NCBI GenBank assembly: GCA_016719785.1
Contig: JADJYJ010000019.1
Coordinates: forward strand, 41,982-105,981
From: Candidatus Amarolinea dominans
Lineage (GTDB): Bacteria; Chloroflexota; Anaerolineae; SSC4; Amarolineaceae
Direction: 5' to 3'
DNA: 64,000 nucleotides
This document shows positions 28,978 to 38,719 of this stretch, in pieces. The notes under the pieces are model-generated. The model did no database searches and had not been told where the DNA came from. It saw nothing but the letters and a program-made list of their open reading frames with translations. How positions within the stretch are numbered: position 1 is the stretch's first letter; every line of letters starts with the position of its first letter. The translations under genes were made by a program, and so were the position numbers.

Positions 28978-29760
28978 ATGATCGCTTTGATTGATTACGG
29001 CGTGGGCAATCTGCGCAGCGTGGCCAAAGCCCTGGAGCATATCGGCGCGCCGGTGCAGATCGTTCAGCAGCCGCACGATCTCGCCGGCGCCGAGGGCATC
29101 ATCTTGCCCGGCGTCGGCGCGTTTGGCGACGCGGCCGCCACCTTCCGCCAGGCCGGCTTCGAGCAGCCGCTGCTGGCCGCGGTCCGCGCAGGTACCCCCT
29201 TGCTCGGCATCTGTGTCGGTTTGCAACTGCTGTTCGACACCAGCGAGGAGATGGGCCGCCATCGCGGTCTGGGCATCTTCCCTGGCATCGTCACCCGCTT
29301 CGCCGATGGCATGACCGTGACGCACAACGGTGCGCGCCACCTGCTCAAGGTGCCGCAGATCGGCTGGAATCAGATCCATCACGATCACACCCATCCCCTG
29401 CTGGCCGGTGTGCCCAGCGGCAGTTACGCCTACTTTGTTCATTCCTACTACTGCGCGCCCGCCGACCCCCGGCTTGTCGTCGCCACCACCGACTATGGCC
29501 TTGACTTTGCCTCTATCTGCGGCGGCCGCTTTGGTCAGGGCGAGGTGTGGGGAGTGCAGTTCCACCCGGAAAAGAGTCAGGCCATCGGGCTGCGCATCCT
29601 GCACAATTTTGTGGATTGGGCACAGGCATCTGGCCGCCGCCGAATGAATTCGGGGCGAAGGGGCGTTTCGCCGCAAGGTCGGCCTGCGCCGACCGGCCCT
29701 GCGCCCACGCAGGCGCGATTTCAATCGCTCGGCTGGGCGTGCGGCGGCGCGCAGTCATGA
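28978..29760 (+). CDS. hisH: Imidazole glycerol phosphate synthase, glutaminase subunit
   Basis: 260 aa from the ATG at 28978 (AAGGA upstream). With HisF it converts PRFAR plus glutamine to IGP and AICAR. It is a class I glutamine amidotransferase: LGICVGLQLLFD holds the catalytic Cys, and WGVQFHPEKSQ the His and Glu. The usual end is near NFVDWAQ. About 44 extra residues follow (Arg/Gly/Pro-rich), encoded by sequence that looks like a GAATTCGGGGCGAAGGGGCG-type intergenic repeat, so the C-terminus has been extended by a repeat. The stop overlaps the hisA start (ATGA). Confidence 0.95.
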   Translation: MIALIDYGVGNLRSVAKALEHIGAPVQIVQQPHDLAGAEGIILPGVGAFGDAAATFRQAGFEQPLLAAVRAGTPLLGICVGLQLLFDTSEEMGRHRGLGIFPGIVTRFADGMTVTHNGARHLLKVPQIGWNQIHHDHTHPLLAGVPSGSYAYFVHSYYCAPADPRLVVATTDYGLDFASICGGRFGQGEVWGVQFHPEKSQAIGLRILHNFVDWAQASGRRRMNSGRRGVSPQGRPAPTGPAPTQARFQSLGWACGGAQS

Positions 29761-30582
29761 ACACCATGCCCACGACCGCCGAATTCGTCATCTTCCCGGC
29801 CATTGACCTGCGCCGGGGGCGCTGCGTGCGCCTGCGCCAGGGCGACCCGGCCGCGGAAACGGTCTTTGGCGATGACCCGGCCGCGCTGGCCCGCCATTGG
29901 GTTGACCAGGGCGCAACCTGGCTGCATGTGGTCAACCTGGACGGCGCGCTGCAGACCGGCGCGGCGTCGCCTGCGCCGCCGACGCCGAGCCCTGCCGCTC
30001 AATCTGCAGCGCCTGGCCGAGATTCGCGCCGCGGTGGCCGCTCCGATTCAGTTTGGCGGCGGCCTGCGCTCCCTGGCCGACATCGAACTCGCGCTCGATC
30101 TGGGCGCGACGCGGGTGGTGCTGGGCACCGCGGCCGTGCAAAACCCGGTCCTGGTACGCGACGCCCTGTGCCGCTTCGGCGCGGCAACCATCGTCATCGG
30201 CATCGATGCTCGCGAGGGTCTGGTTGCCACCCACGGCTGGCTGCAGACCAGCAATGTCCCTGTGTTGGCGTTGGCGCAGGCCATGCGCACCGCCGGCGTC
30301 ACCCACATCATCTTCACCGACATTGCACGCGACGGCATGTTGAGCGGCGCGGCCGCGGAGGCCTCCGCGGCCCTGGCCCGTGCCAGCGGCCTGCAGGTCA
30401 TCGCCAGCGGCGGCGTGCGCGATCTCGACGACATCCGCCGCCTGTTGGCGTTGAGCGGCGCCGGCGTCGCGGGGGTGATCGTCGGCCAGGCCCTGTACAC
30501 CGGACGCCTGGCGCTGCCCGACGCGCTCCACCTCGCCCGCGGCTCGGGCTTTCAGCCTGACGGGAGTCTGTCCGTATGTTAG
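29757..30582 (+). CDS. hisA: ProFAR isomerase (frameshift at ~29990)
   Basis: Reconstructed length is about 275 aa. It isomerises ProFAR to PRFAR in histidine biosynthesis. The TIM-barrel start FVIFPAIDLRRGRCVRLRQG holds the first catalytic Asp, and TIVIGIDAREGLVATHGW the second Asp strand. IQFGGGLRS and VIASGGVRDLDD are phosphate-binding loops. The first frame (from 29757) gives way near 29990, in a GC-rich stretch, to another frame starting at about LNLQRLAEIRAAV. One indel is needed. It overlaps hisH by 4 nt and hisF by 7 nt. Confidence 0.92.
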
Positions 30583-31352
30583 CCAAGCGCATCATCCCCT
30601 GCCTGGATGTCAAAGATGGGCGCGTGGTCAAAGGTATCAACTTCCTCAACCTGCGCGACGCGGGCGATCCGGTGGCGCAGGCGCAGGTCTATGATACCGA
30701 AGGGGCCGATGAGTTGGTCTTCCTGGACATTACCGCCACCCATGAGGGCCGTGAAATCACCCGGCAGGTGGTGCGCGCGGTGGCTGACACCGTCTTCATC
30801 CCGTTGACCGTGGGCGGCGGTCTGCGCAGCGTGGACGACCTGCGCGCGATGCTCCTGGCCGGCGCGGACAAGACCGCCATCAACTCGGCCGCGGTGCGCA
30901 ACCCCGGCCTGATTACCGACGGCGCGCGGCGCTTTGGCAGCCAGTGCATCGTGGTGGCCATTGATGCGCGCCTGGCGCCTGAGGCGCGGCCGGATGCTGG
31001 CGAACCCCACTGGGAGGTGGTGGTCAACGGCGGCCGTGTGCCCACCGGGCTGGACCTGGGAACCTGGGCGCGAGAGGTCGAGCGCCGCGGCGCGGGCGAG
31101 ATCCTGCTCACTTCGATGGACGCCGACGGCACCCAGGCCGGTTTCGATCTGCGCATGCTGCAAGCCGTGACCGCGACCGTTTCCATTCCGGTCATCGCCT
31201 CCGGCGGCGCGGGCAGCCTGGCCCATTTTTACGATGCCCTAACCGTTGGCGGCGCTGAGGCTGCGCTGGCTGCGTCGCTCTTTCATTATAATACGCTGAC
31301 GATCGGTCAGGTCAAGGCGTATCTGCGCCAGCGCGGCGTGGCGGTGCGCTGA
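30576..31352 (+). CDS. hisF: Imidazole glycerol phosphate synthase, cyclase subunit
   Basis: 258 aa, full length. MLAKRIIPCLDVKDGRVVKG contains the catalytic Asp of strand 1. IPLTVGGGLRSVDDLRAML and CIVVAIDAR (the second catalytic Asp) follow. GEILLTSMDADGTQAGFDL and PVIASGGAGSLAHF are phosphate-binding loops. It uses ammonia channelled from HisH. It overlaps hisA by 7 nt and lies 3 nt before hisI. Confidence 0.97.
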   Translation: MLAKRIIPCLDVKDGRVVKGINFLNLRDAGDPVAQAQVYDTEGADELVFLDITATHEGREITRQVVRAVADTVFIPLTVGGGLRSVDDLRAMLLAGADKTAINSAAVRNPGLITDGARRFGSQCIVVAIDARLAPEARPDAGEPHWEVVVNGGRVPTGLDLGTWAREVERRGAGEILLTSMDADGTQAGFDLRMLQAVTATVSIPVIASGGAGSLAHFYDALTVGGAEAALAASLFHYNTLTIGQVKAYLRQRGVAVR

Positions 31353-31355
31353 GCG

Positions 31356-31733
31356 ATGAGAGACACCACGCTGACCGCTCTCGATCCGGAACCGCTGAGC
31401 CTGGACGCGCTGCTGGCCCAGACGCCGGGCGCACTGCTGGCGGTGGTGGTGCAGGACGCACTGACCGGCGCTGTGCTGATGGTGGCCTACGCCAATGCCG
31501 AGGCCATCCGCCTGACCCTGGCGACGGGCGAGGCCTGGTTTTGGAGCCGCAGCCGCCAGGAACTGTGGCGCAAGGGTGCAACCTCCGGTAACACCATGCG
31601 CGTGGTGGAGATCCTGGCGGATTGCGACGCCGACGCCCTGCTCTACCGCGTCGAACCGGCCGGCCCCGCCTGCCACACCGGCGCGCACACCTGCTTTTTT
31701 CGCAGACTTGAGGTGACTTCATGGGTCAGGTAA
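31356..31733 (+). CDS. hisI: Phosphoribosyl-AMP cyclohydrolase
   Basis: 125 aa, the size of the stand-alone enzyme. It opens the purine ring of PR-AMP, a zinc-dependent step. VVQDALTGAVLMVAYAN and WFWSRSRQELWRKGATSGN are signature motifs. DCDADALLYRV and GPACHTGAHTCFF carry the zinc-binding cysteines. It overlaps hisE by 13 nt, so the HisI and HisE activities are encoded by separate genes rather than a fusion. Confidence 0.96.
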   Translation: MRDTTLTALDPEPLSLDALLAQTPGALLAVVVQDALTGAVLMVAYANAEAIRLTLATGEAWFWSRSRQELWRKGATSGNTMRVVEILADCDADALLYRVEPAGPACHTGAHTCFFRRLEVTSWVR

Positions 31734-32026
31734 TTGAAGATTTGTTCGCGGTGATCGAGGCGCGTAAGGCGAATCCGCCGGCTGGCTCTTACACGGCGCA
31801 GTTGTTCGCCAAAGGCGAAAATGAGATGCTCAAGAAGATGGGCGAGGAGATGGTGGAGGTGATTGTGGCCGCCAAAGGCGAGACTACCGAGCGGGTGATC
31901 TACGAATTGGCCGATGTGGTCTATCACACACTGGTTTTTCTGGCGGCCCGCGGCCTGTCCTGGGGGGACATCGAGGCGGAGCTGGCGCGGCGTTTTGGCA
32001 ACCCCAAACCGCAGGCGAGCGATTGA
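31721..32026 (+). CDS. hisE: Phosphoribosyl-ATP diphosphatase
   Basis: 101 aa MazG-fold enzyme, the usual length. It hydrolyses PR-ATP to PR-AMP and PPi. Helical motifs are SYTAQLFAKGENEMLKKMGE and EMVEVIVAAKGE...ELADVVYHTLV, with the family's acidic metal-binding residues (E-x-x-E, E-x-x-D). It is the last gene of the hisHAFIE cluster; hisG, hisD, hisB and hisC are not in the window. Confidence 0.95.
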   Translation: MGQVIEDLFAVIEARKANPPAGSYTAQLFAKGENEMLKKMGEEMVEVIVAAKGETTERVIYELADVVYHTLVFLAARGLSWGDIEAELARRFGNPKPQASD

Positions 32027-32088
32027 AATCGCACCATAGCCCTGAATTCATGCGGGGGCGGCTGAGATTACATAAAGTGAGGAGTGAC

Positions 32089-33587
32089 ATGGACACGTTT
32101 CATCAAATAGCTGAGGCTTTGACGTTCGATGACATTCTGCTCGTGCCCGGCTATTCCGAGGTGCTGCCGGCCGATGTGGATGTGGGCGTGACCCTGCACC
32201 CCCGCCTGCGCCTGCGCGTGCCGGTGGTCTCCGCGGCCATGGACACCGTCACCGAAGCGCCGTTGGCCATTGCCCTGGCGCGGCAGGGCGGTCTGGGCGT
32301 CATTCACCGTAACCTGACGCCAGAGCAGCAGGCCGAAGAGGTGGATCGGGTCAAGCGCTCGGAATCAGGCATGATCGTCAACCCGATCACGCTGACGCCG
32401 GATCGGCCGCTGGCTGACGCGGCCGCGCTGATGGCACACTATCACATCAGCGGCGTGCCTATCGTGGCCGGTGACGGCGGCGGGCGCCTGCTGGGCGTTC
32501 TCAGCAACCGCGACATTCGTTTTGCCACCGACTTTGCCCGGCCCATCAGTGATTACATGACCAGCGAGAACCTGGTCACCGCGCCGATTGGCACCACCCT
32601 GGAGGAGGCCAAAGTCATCCTGCACCGCCACCGCATCGAAAAACTGCCACTGGTGGACGAACAGTTTCGCCTGAAGGGACTGATCACCTACAAGGACATC
32701 CTCAAACGTGAGGATTTCCCGCACGCGGCCACCGATACCCAGGGGCGCCTGCTGGTGGCCGCGGCGATTGGGGTCGGCGACGCGGCGCTGCTGCGGGCCG
32801 AGCGCCTGTTGGCCGCGGGCGCCGATGCCCTCGCCATTGACACCGCGCACGGCCATTCCGCGGCGTGCTCGACACCGTGCGCACCATCAAGCAGCGCTGG
32901 CCGCAGGCGATCATTCTGGCCGGCAATGTCGTCACAGCCGCCGGCACCCTGGCTCTGATCGAGGCCGGCGCGGATGTGGTCAAGGTGGGCGTGGGCGCGG
33001 GTTCCATCTGCACGACGCGCATCGTGGCCGGCGCGGGTATGCCCCAGATCAGCGCGATCAGCGAATGCGCCACCGCCGCCGCGCCGCACGGCATCCCGGT
33101 GATTGCCGATGGCGGCATCCGCTACAGCGGCGACATGGTCAAAGCCCTGGCCGTCGGCGCGACCGCGGTCATGCTGGGTGGGCTGCTGGCCGGGCTGGAG
33201 GAATCGCCCGGCGAAACGATCACCTGGGAAGGGCGTCGCTTCAAGGAATATCGCGGCATGGGGTCCGTGGGCGCGCTCAAGGGTCGCAGCGCCGATCGTT
33301 ATCAGTCCGGCCAACGCAGCGGCGACGCCTCGCCCGACATCGGCGGCAAGCTGGTGCCGGAGGGCATCGAGGGGCAGGTGCCGTACAAGGGTCGCCTGTC
33401 CGACTACCTGTTCCAGTTGATCGGCGGCCTGCGCAGCGGCATGGGCTATGCCGGCGCGGCCAACCTGGACGAACTGCGCGCCAAGGCCCGCTTCGTGCGC
33501 ATCACCAACGCCGGCTACATCGAAAGCCATCCCCACAGCATCATGATCACCAAAGAAGCGCCGAATTACCAGGCCCAGGCGCGTTGA
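32089..33587 (+). CDS. guaB: IMP dehydrogenase (frameshift at ~32858)
   Basis: Reconstructed length is about 499 aa. It oxidises IMP to XMP with NAD+, the first step to GMP. The ATG at 32089 has GAGGAG at 32079-32084. Conserved start ALTFDDILLVPGYSEVLPAD; a CBS pair in the middle (ADAAALMAHYHISGVPIV and later VTAPIGTTLEEAKVILH); the catalytic loop GAGSICTTRIV with the active-site Cys; the flap region YRGMGSVGAL. One C is missing in the run at 32858-32859, where GHSRGVLDTV would otherwise read through. Upstream 62 nt separate it from hisE. Confidence 0.95.
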
Positions 33588-33599
33588 AAAGCCTGTGAG

Positions 33600-36571
33600 A
33601 TGAGCACCATGTCAACACCTTTGCCGCTCTTGCGCTTCGAAGTCACCACCCGGCCGCCCTTTACCGATGGCCGTGAGGCAAAGCTGCGCCGCGCCATCGC
33701 CGGGCTGGGCATCGGCGGGGTGACTGCGCTGCACATCTCGGATCTCTATTTCGTGCAGGGTGATCTGCCCGCGGCCGCGGCGCAGCGCCTGGCGCAGCAG
33801 CTCCTGCACGACCCGGTCACCGAAGAGGTGCGCCTGGCGCCGGTCGCGGCCGACGAACCGCCCGCCGGTCAGCACACCATCGAAGTGGCGCTGCATCCGG
33901 GCGTGACCGACAGCGTGGCCGACAGCCTGCTGGACGCGGCGCGGCTGTTGGGCATCGGCGGGCTGACCCACGCGGCCAGCGGTCAGCGGGTGGTGTTGGA
34001 AGGCAGCCTGACGGCCGGCGACGCGCAGCGCATCGCGCAGGATCTGTTGGCGAATGCCACCATTCAGTTCTACACGATCAACCGGCCGCTGACGCCCATC
34101 TTCGCCAGCGCCAGCGCGGATGACACCGTGGAGATCATTCCCCTGGCCGCGGCCGACGCGCCGGCCCTGCTGGAGATCAGCCGCGCGCGCCGCCTGGCCC
34201 TCGATCTGGCTGAGATGCAGGCCATTCAGGCTTACTACCGCCAGGCGCAGCGCGAGCCAACCGATGTCGAGCTGGAGATGCTGGCGCAGACCTGGTCCGA
34301 GCACTGCGTTCACAAGACCTTCAAGGCCACGATTGACTTCAGCGATGCCAGCCAGCCCGGCGCGGCGCCGCTCCGCATCCACGGCCTGCTCAAAACCTAC
34401 ATCAAGGCCGCGACCGACGAGCTGGCAAAGCCGTGGGTGGTGTCGGCCTTTGTGGACAACGCCGGCATCGTGCGCTTTACCGACGATTTCGACCTGGCCT
34501 TCAAGGTGGAGACGCACAACCACCCCTCCGCGCTGGAGCCGTTCGGCGGCGCCAACACCGGCGTGGGCGGGGTCATCCGGGATGTGATGGGCGTCTCCGC
34601 GCGGCCGATTGCCAACACCGATGTGCTCTGCTTCGGCCCGCCCGATCTGCCCGTAGACGCGCTGCCGGCCGGCGTGCTGCATCCGCGACGCATCGCCGCG
34701 GGCGTGGTGCATGGCATCGAGGACTACGGCAACAAGATGGGCATCCCCACCGTCAACGGCGCCATCCTGTACGATCCGGCCTACACCGCCAACCCGCTCG
34801 TCTACTGCGGCTGCCTGGGCATCCTGCCGACCGGCGTCCATGCCACCCTACGCGATCCACAGCCCGGCGACCTGGTCGTTGTACTGGGCGGTCGCACCGG
34901 CCGCGATGGCCTGCGCGGCGCCACTTTTTCCTCGATGGAAATGTCGCACGAGACCGGTCATGTCGCGGGCGCGGCCGTGCAGATCGGCCATCCCATCCAT
35001 GAAAAACAGGTGCTCGATCTGCTCCTGGTCGCGCGCGACGAGCGCCTCTATCACGCCATCACCGACTGCGGCGCGGGCGGGCTATCGTCCGCGGTGGGCG
35101 AAATGGCGGCCGAGCTGGGCGCGGATGTGGAATTAGCGCAGGCGCCGCTCAAGTACAGCGGCCTGCGGCCCTGGGAAATCTGGCTGAGCGAGGCCCAGGA
35201 GCGCATGGTCATCGCCGTGGCTGAACCGCACTGGCCGCGGCTGCAAGAACTGAGCCGCCTCTACGGCGTCGAAGCCACTGCCCTGGGCCGTTTCCGCGAC
35301 GACGGCCAGCTCATCGTGCGTTACCAGGGCCGCGTCGTCGCCAGCCTGGACGGGCAGTTCCTGCACCACGGCATTCCGCTGCGCCATTTGCAGGCCATCT
35401 GGACCCCGCCGCAGACGGCCGCGCTCGTCACCCCCGCGCAGCCGCCCGACCTGGCCGCTTGGATTTTGCGCCTGCTGCGCCAGCCCACCGTCGCCAGCAA
35501 GGAGCAGGTCATCCGGCGCTACGATCATGAGGTGCAGGGCGGCGCCGTGGTCAAACCGCTGGTGGGCGCGTGCCAGGATGGCCCCGGCGACGCGGCCGTC
35601 CTGCTGCCGCTCGACACCCTGCTCGGACGCGACGCGCCGCCGCAGCCCACGCCCGGCGTCGCGCTCGCCAACGGCATCAATCCGGCCTACGGGCTGCTCG
35701 ATCCCTACCGCATGGCCTGGGCCGCGGTGGACGAGGCGTTCCGCAACCTGGTCGCGGTTGGCGCAGACCCGGACCGCGTCGCCATCCTGGACAACTTCTG
35801 CTGGGGCAATCCGTCCCTGCCCGACCGCCTGGGCAGCCTGGTGCGCTGCGCGCAGGGCTGCCACGATGCCGCCCTGGCCTATGGTGCGCCCTTCATCTCC
35901 GGCAAGGACAGCCTGAACAACGAATACCTGGGCGCGGACGGGCAAAAGCACGCCATTCCGGGCACGCTGCTGGTCTCCGCCCTGGGCCTGGCGCCCGATG
36001 TCACGCGCACCGTCACCATGGATCTCAAAGAGCCGGGCAATCTGCTCTACGTGGTTGGCGCGACCGCAGACGAGCTGGGCGGCAGCCTCTATTACCAACT
36101 CCTGGCTGCGGATCAGGGCGCGGCGCATCCCCTGGCCGGCACTGTGCCCGCGCCCATCACCGACCCGCGGCCGCGGCTGGCCGGGCTGCACGCGGCCATT
36201 CGTGCTGGCCTGGTGCGCGCCTGTCATGACTGCTCCGAGGGCGGGCTGGCCGTGGCGCTGGCCGAAATGGCCCTGGCTGGCCGACTGGGCGCCGTGGCGG
36301 ACCTGGCCCGCGTGCCGGTTCTGCCGGATGCGCCCTCGCCAACCTGCCTGCAGACACGCTCCTCTTTGCGGAATCGCTCGGCCGCTTCATCGTCGAGGTG
36401 ACGCCCGCCGCGGCCGACGCCTTCCGCGCGGCCCTGGCCGGCCACGCGCCGTTTGCCTGCATCGGCGAGATCACGGCCGCGCCGCAGTTGATCTGGCGCC
36501 GTGAGATGCAAACCGTCGCCGTGCTTGAACTGGCCGCGCTGCTGCGCGCCTGGAAACCGGAGGAAGACTAA
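33600..36571 (+). CDS. purL: Phosphoribosylformylglycinamidine synthase with two N-terminal PurS-like repeats (frameshift at ~36332)
   Basis: About 990 aa reconstructed. It makes FGAM from FGAR, ATP and ammonia supplied by PurQ. Residues about 9-80 and 91-165 are two PurS-like repeats (the second ends AQDLLANATIQFYTI, as in PurS). The catalytic FGAM domains follow: LAQTWSEHCVHKTFKATID, KVETHNHPSALEPFGGANTG, GAGGLSSAVGEMAAELGA and CHDCSEGGLAVALAEMAL. There is no glutaminase domain; purQ lies 2.1 kb downstream. Near 36332 one base appears lost; the last 80 codons (ANLPADTLLFAESLGRFIVE) read in another frame to the stop at 36571. It begins 12 nt after guaB. Confidence 0.92.
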
Positions 36572-37906
36572 GTGCGCACCTTTGCCGCCGCTTTGGCCCT
36601 GACGCTGACCCTGGTTCTGCTGGTTGCCCTACTGACGGCCTGCCAGGCGCTGCCCTTTTTCGCCACGCCAACGCCCACCCTGACGCCGACGCCGACGCAG
36701 ACCCCAACGCCGGCGCCAACCGCCACCCCCACGCCGCCGGTCTATCTGTCGCTGGTGACGGCCTCCGCGCTGCCGCCCACCAGCACAACCGGCGCGATCC
36801 TGTTTAGCACGCAAGCGCAGACCGGCGCCACCCTTCTGTGGCAGATCTCCAGCCGCGGCCTGCTCACAGTCACCGATCGGCTGTTGGACACGGCGTGGGA
36901 TTGCAGCGAAAATCGCCCAGGCGCTCCGCACTGCGCCTTTGCCGACCAGGAGGGCCAAATTTACACCACGACACTGGCCGGCTCCCCCGCACCGCTGCTG
37001 ATTGCGCCCTCCCTGCCGGTGACTCGCCTCGACCTGGCGCCGAACGGCCTGCGCCTGAGCCTGGTGCTGACCGATGACCTGGACATCCTCGATCTGGCCG
37101 AACCGGCCGCCGCGGGCGGGGTCAGCGGGTTGGGCGAGCTGGCCGAGCTGCAGTGGGCGCCGGACAGTCAGCACCTGGCGGTCATCACCCGCAGCGCAAC
37201 GAGTGCCAACCTGTACGTACTCGACCTGGGCGGTGATGACGCACCGAGCCAAATTGCGGCCGGAGACTGGCTGGGGCTGGTGGCTTGGGCGCCGGACAGT
37301 AAGCGCCTGGCCTTCGCGCAGCGCGGCCTCGATCATCCCAACGGCGGTTCCCAGCGCCAGGACCTGTTCGTCAGCGATGCGGCCGGCGCGGAAGTGCTCA
37401 ACCGCACCGAATACTTCGAAGATCGCCAGCGCCCCGCGCCCGATCACGCGTTTGGCGTGCGTTGGCTCACCTGGCTGGCCGACAGCAGCACCATCGCCTT
37501 CACCTGGACCGGCTGGCCGGTTGACCCGCAACAGGTGGAGGTCAGCGTCGTGGCCGCGGCCAAGGACGGCGGCGCGCCCACGGCCCAGTTGGCCGCGGCC
37601 GGCGCGTTGCTCGCCGATGGTACGCGGCTCGCCTATTCGCCTGATGGCGCCCAGGTGGCCGCGCTGCTGCGCACCGCTGACGGCCGGCGTTCCGTGTGGG
37701 GAAGGCCGTTGGCCTCGGACACCTGGGTGGCGCTGACGCCCGCTGAGCATACGCCGCTGGACCTCTGTTGGACCAGCGACAGCCTGGCCCTGGTTTACAC
37801 CACCGACGAAGGCAGCCTCTACTGGCTCGACAGCCGCGGCGGCCTACCCGTGCGCCTGGTAGCCGTCGCCGCGCCGCAGCGCATCACCCGCTTGCAGTGT
37901 CCGTGA
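36572..37906 (+). CDS. Lipoprotein with TolB/WD40-like beta-propeller repeats
   Basis: 444 aa. GTG start placed directly after the purL stop. A signal with lipobox LLTAC predicts lipid anchoring. A Thr/Pro-rich linker (about residues 30-57) leads to a beta-propeller with blades such as LQWAPDSQHLAVITR, VAWAPDSKRLAFAQR and LAYSPDGAQVAALLR. The D-S/D-G-x-x-L/V-A pattern is typical of TolB/PD40 repeats. Its location inside a purine operon is probably incidental. Function unknown beyond surface protein binding. Confidence 0.8.
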   Translation: MRTFAAALALTLTLVLLVALLTACQALPFFATPTPTLTPTPTQTPTPAPTATPTPPVYLSLVTASALPPTSTTGAILFSTQAQTGATLLWQISSRGLLTVTDRLLDTAWDCSENRPGAPHCAFADQEGQIYTTTLAGSPAPLLIAPSLPVTRLDLAPNGLRLSLVLTDDLDILDLAEPAAAGGVSGLGELAELQWAPDSQHLAVITRSATSANLYVLDLGGDDAPSQIAAGDWLGLVAWAPDSKRLAFAQRGLDHPNGGSQRQDLFVSDAAGAEVLNRTEYFEDRQRPAPDHAFGVRWLTWLADSSTIAFTWTGWPVDPQQVEVSVVAAAKDGGAPTAQLAAAGALLADGTRLAYSPDGAQVAALLRTADGRRSVWGRPLASDTWVALTPAEHTPLDLCWTSDSLALVYTTDEGSLYWLDSRGGLPVRLVAVAAPQRITRLQCP

Positions 37907-37978
37907 GGAAGGCGCCGCCGCCCCGTAACCCCGAATTCATTCGGAGCGATAAGGCGATCCGCTTCACGCTCCCGCCCC

Positions 37979-38007
37979 TTGCCTTGATTTTCGAACAGGT
38001 GTATACT
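37979..38007 (+). promoter_or_regulatory. Candidate promoter of the AbrB/PIN locus
   Basis: TTGCCT (37979-37984), 17 nt, TATACT (38002-38007), about 50 nt before the AbrB start. The stretch before it (37907-37978) carries a CCGAATTCATTCGG palindrome typical of the intergenic repeats here. Confidence 0.5.
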
Positions 38008-38056
38008 GCGTTTCAGAAAATCTGCCGCAGATGAAATGCAGAAAGGAGATCATCCG

Positions 38057-38335
38057 ATGGAAACAACAGTCCAAATTCGCCAGCGCGGCACGCTGACCCT
38101 GCCGGTCGAAATCCGGGAAAAGTACGGCATCCAGGCCGGCGACATCTTCCGCCTGGTTGATATCGAGGGTACGATGGTCTTTACGCCGATGGTGGCGATG
38201 GTGCCTGAGTTGGCGCGTGAGATTGAGCGGCTGCGCCTGGAAGCGGGCCTGAGCCTCGATCAGCTTCTGGTGAGCCTGCGCCAGCAGCGCGAACGTTACT
38301 ACGAGGAACATTATGCCGCCGCTGAGCCTGGCTAA
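38057..38335 (+). CDS. AbrB/SpoVT-family antitoxin (VapB-like)
   Basis: 92 aa. The ATG at 38057 has AAAGGAG at 38042-38048. The swapped-hairpin AbrB DNA-binding domain is seen in VQIRQRGTLTLPVEIREKYG and GDIFRLVDIEG. The C-terminal helix IERLRLEAGLSLDQLLVSL would bind a PIN toxin. Such proteins neutralise a VapC-type RNase and repress their own operon. The overlapping downstream PIN gene is truncated (38313-38456). Confidence 0.85.
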   Translation: METTVQIRQRGTLTLPVEIREKYGIQAGDIFRLVDIEGTMVFTPMVAMVPELAREIERLRLEAGLSLDQLLVSLRQQRERYYEEHYAAAEPG

Positions 38336-38456
38336 GCCCCGCGTCTTCGTAGACGCGGACGTACTCTTCGCCGGTTCGGCCGCGACCGGAGACCGGAGAC
38401 CGGAGACCGGAAGAACTCCCTTCTTCCACGAAACCCGATCTCTGATCTCTGATCTC
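38313..38456 (+). pseudogene. PIN-domain toxin N-terminal remnant cut by heptamer repeats
   Basis: The ATG at 38313 overlaps the antitoxin stop. MPPLSLAKPRVFVDADVLFA has the first PIN Asp (FVDADVLFAG). After about 24 codons the frame enters the GGAGACC repeat and stops at 38456, giving 47 aa. A working PIN domain needs about 130 residues and three more acidic residues, so this toxin cannot be active. Confidence 0.75.
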
Positions 38457-38702
38457 TGATCCCTGATCTCTGTTCTTAGACCGGAGACCGGAGATTGGAG
38501 ACCGGAGATTGGAGACCGGAGATTGGAGACCGGAGACCGGAGACCGGAAGAACTCCCTTCTTCCACGAAACCCGATCTCTGATCTCTGATCCCTGATCTC
38601 TGTTCTTAGACCGAAAACCGCAGACCGGAAACTCCAACTCTCACAACTCCCTTCTTCCACACACCTGATCTCTGATCTCTGATCTCTGATCTCTGATCTC
38701 CA
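38384..38702. repeat. Composite minisatellite of two complementary 7-nt unit families
   Basis: Runs of GGAGACC/GGAGATT heptads alternate with runs of TGATCTC heptads. A unique linker (AAGAACTCCCTTCTTCCACG-type) occurs at about 38410 and 38549, and partly at 38645, so the whole block is two to three copies of a larger unit of about 140 nt. The two heptad families are approximately reverse complementary if G-U pairs are allowed, so a transcript could form long hairpins. The block replaces most of a PIN toxin gene and ends 18 nt before purQ. Confidence 0.88.
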
Positions 38703-38719
38703 TACATAAAGAAGGTGCT

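Noticed and set aside
33612..36227. Minus-strand frames of 409 and 364 codons within purL
   Set aside because: Shadows of purL caused by high G+C; no family features and no ribosome binding site.
38384..38702. Possible CRISPR array
   Set aside because: Units are contiguous 7-nt tandem repeats with no unique spacers of 30-40 nt, so it is a minisatellite.
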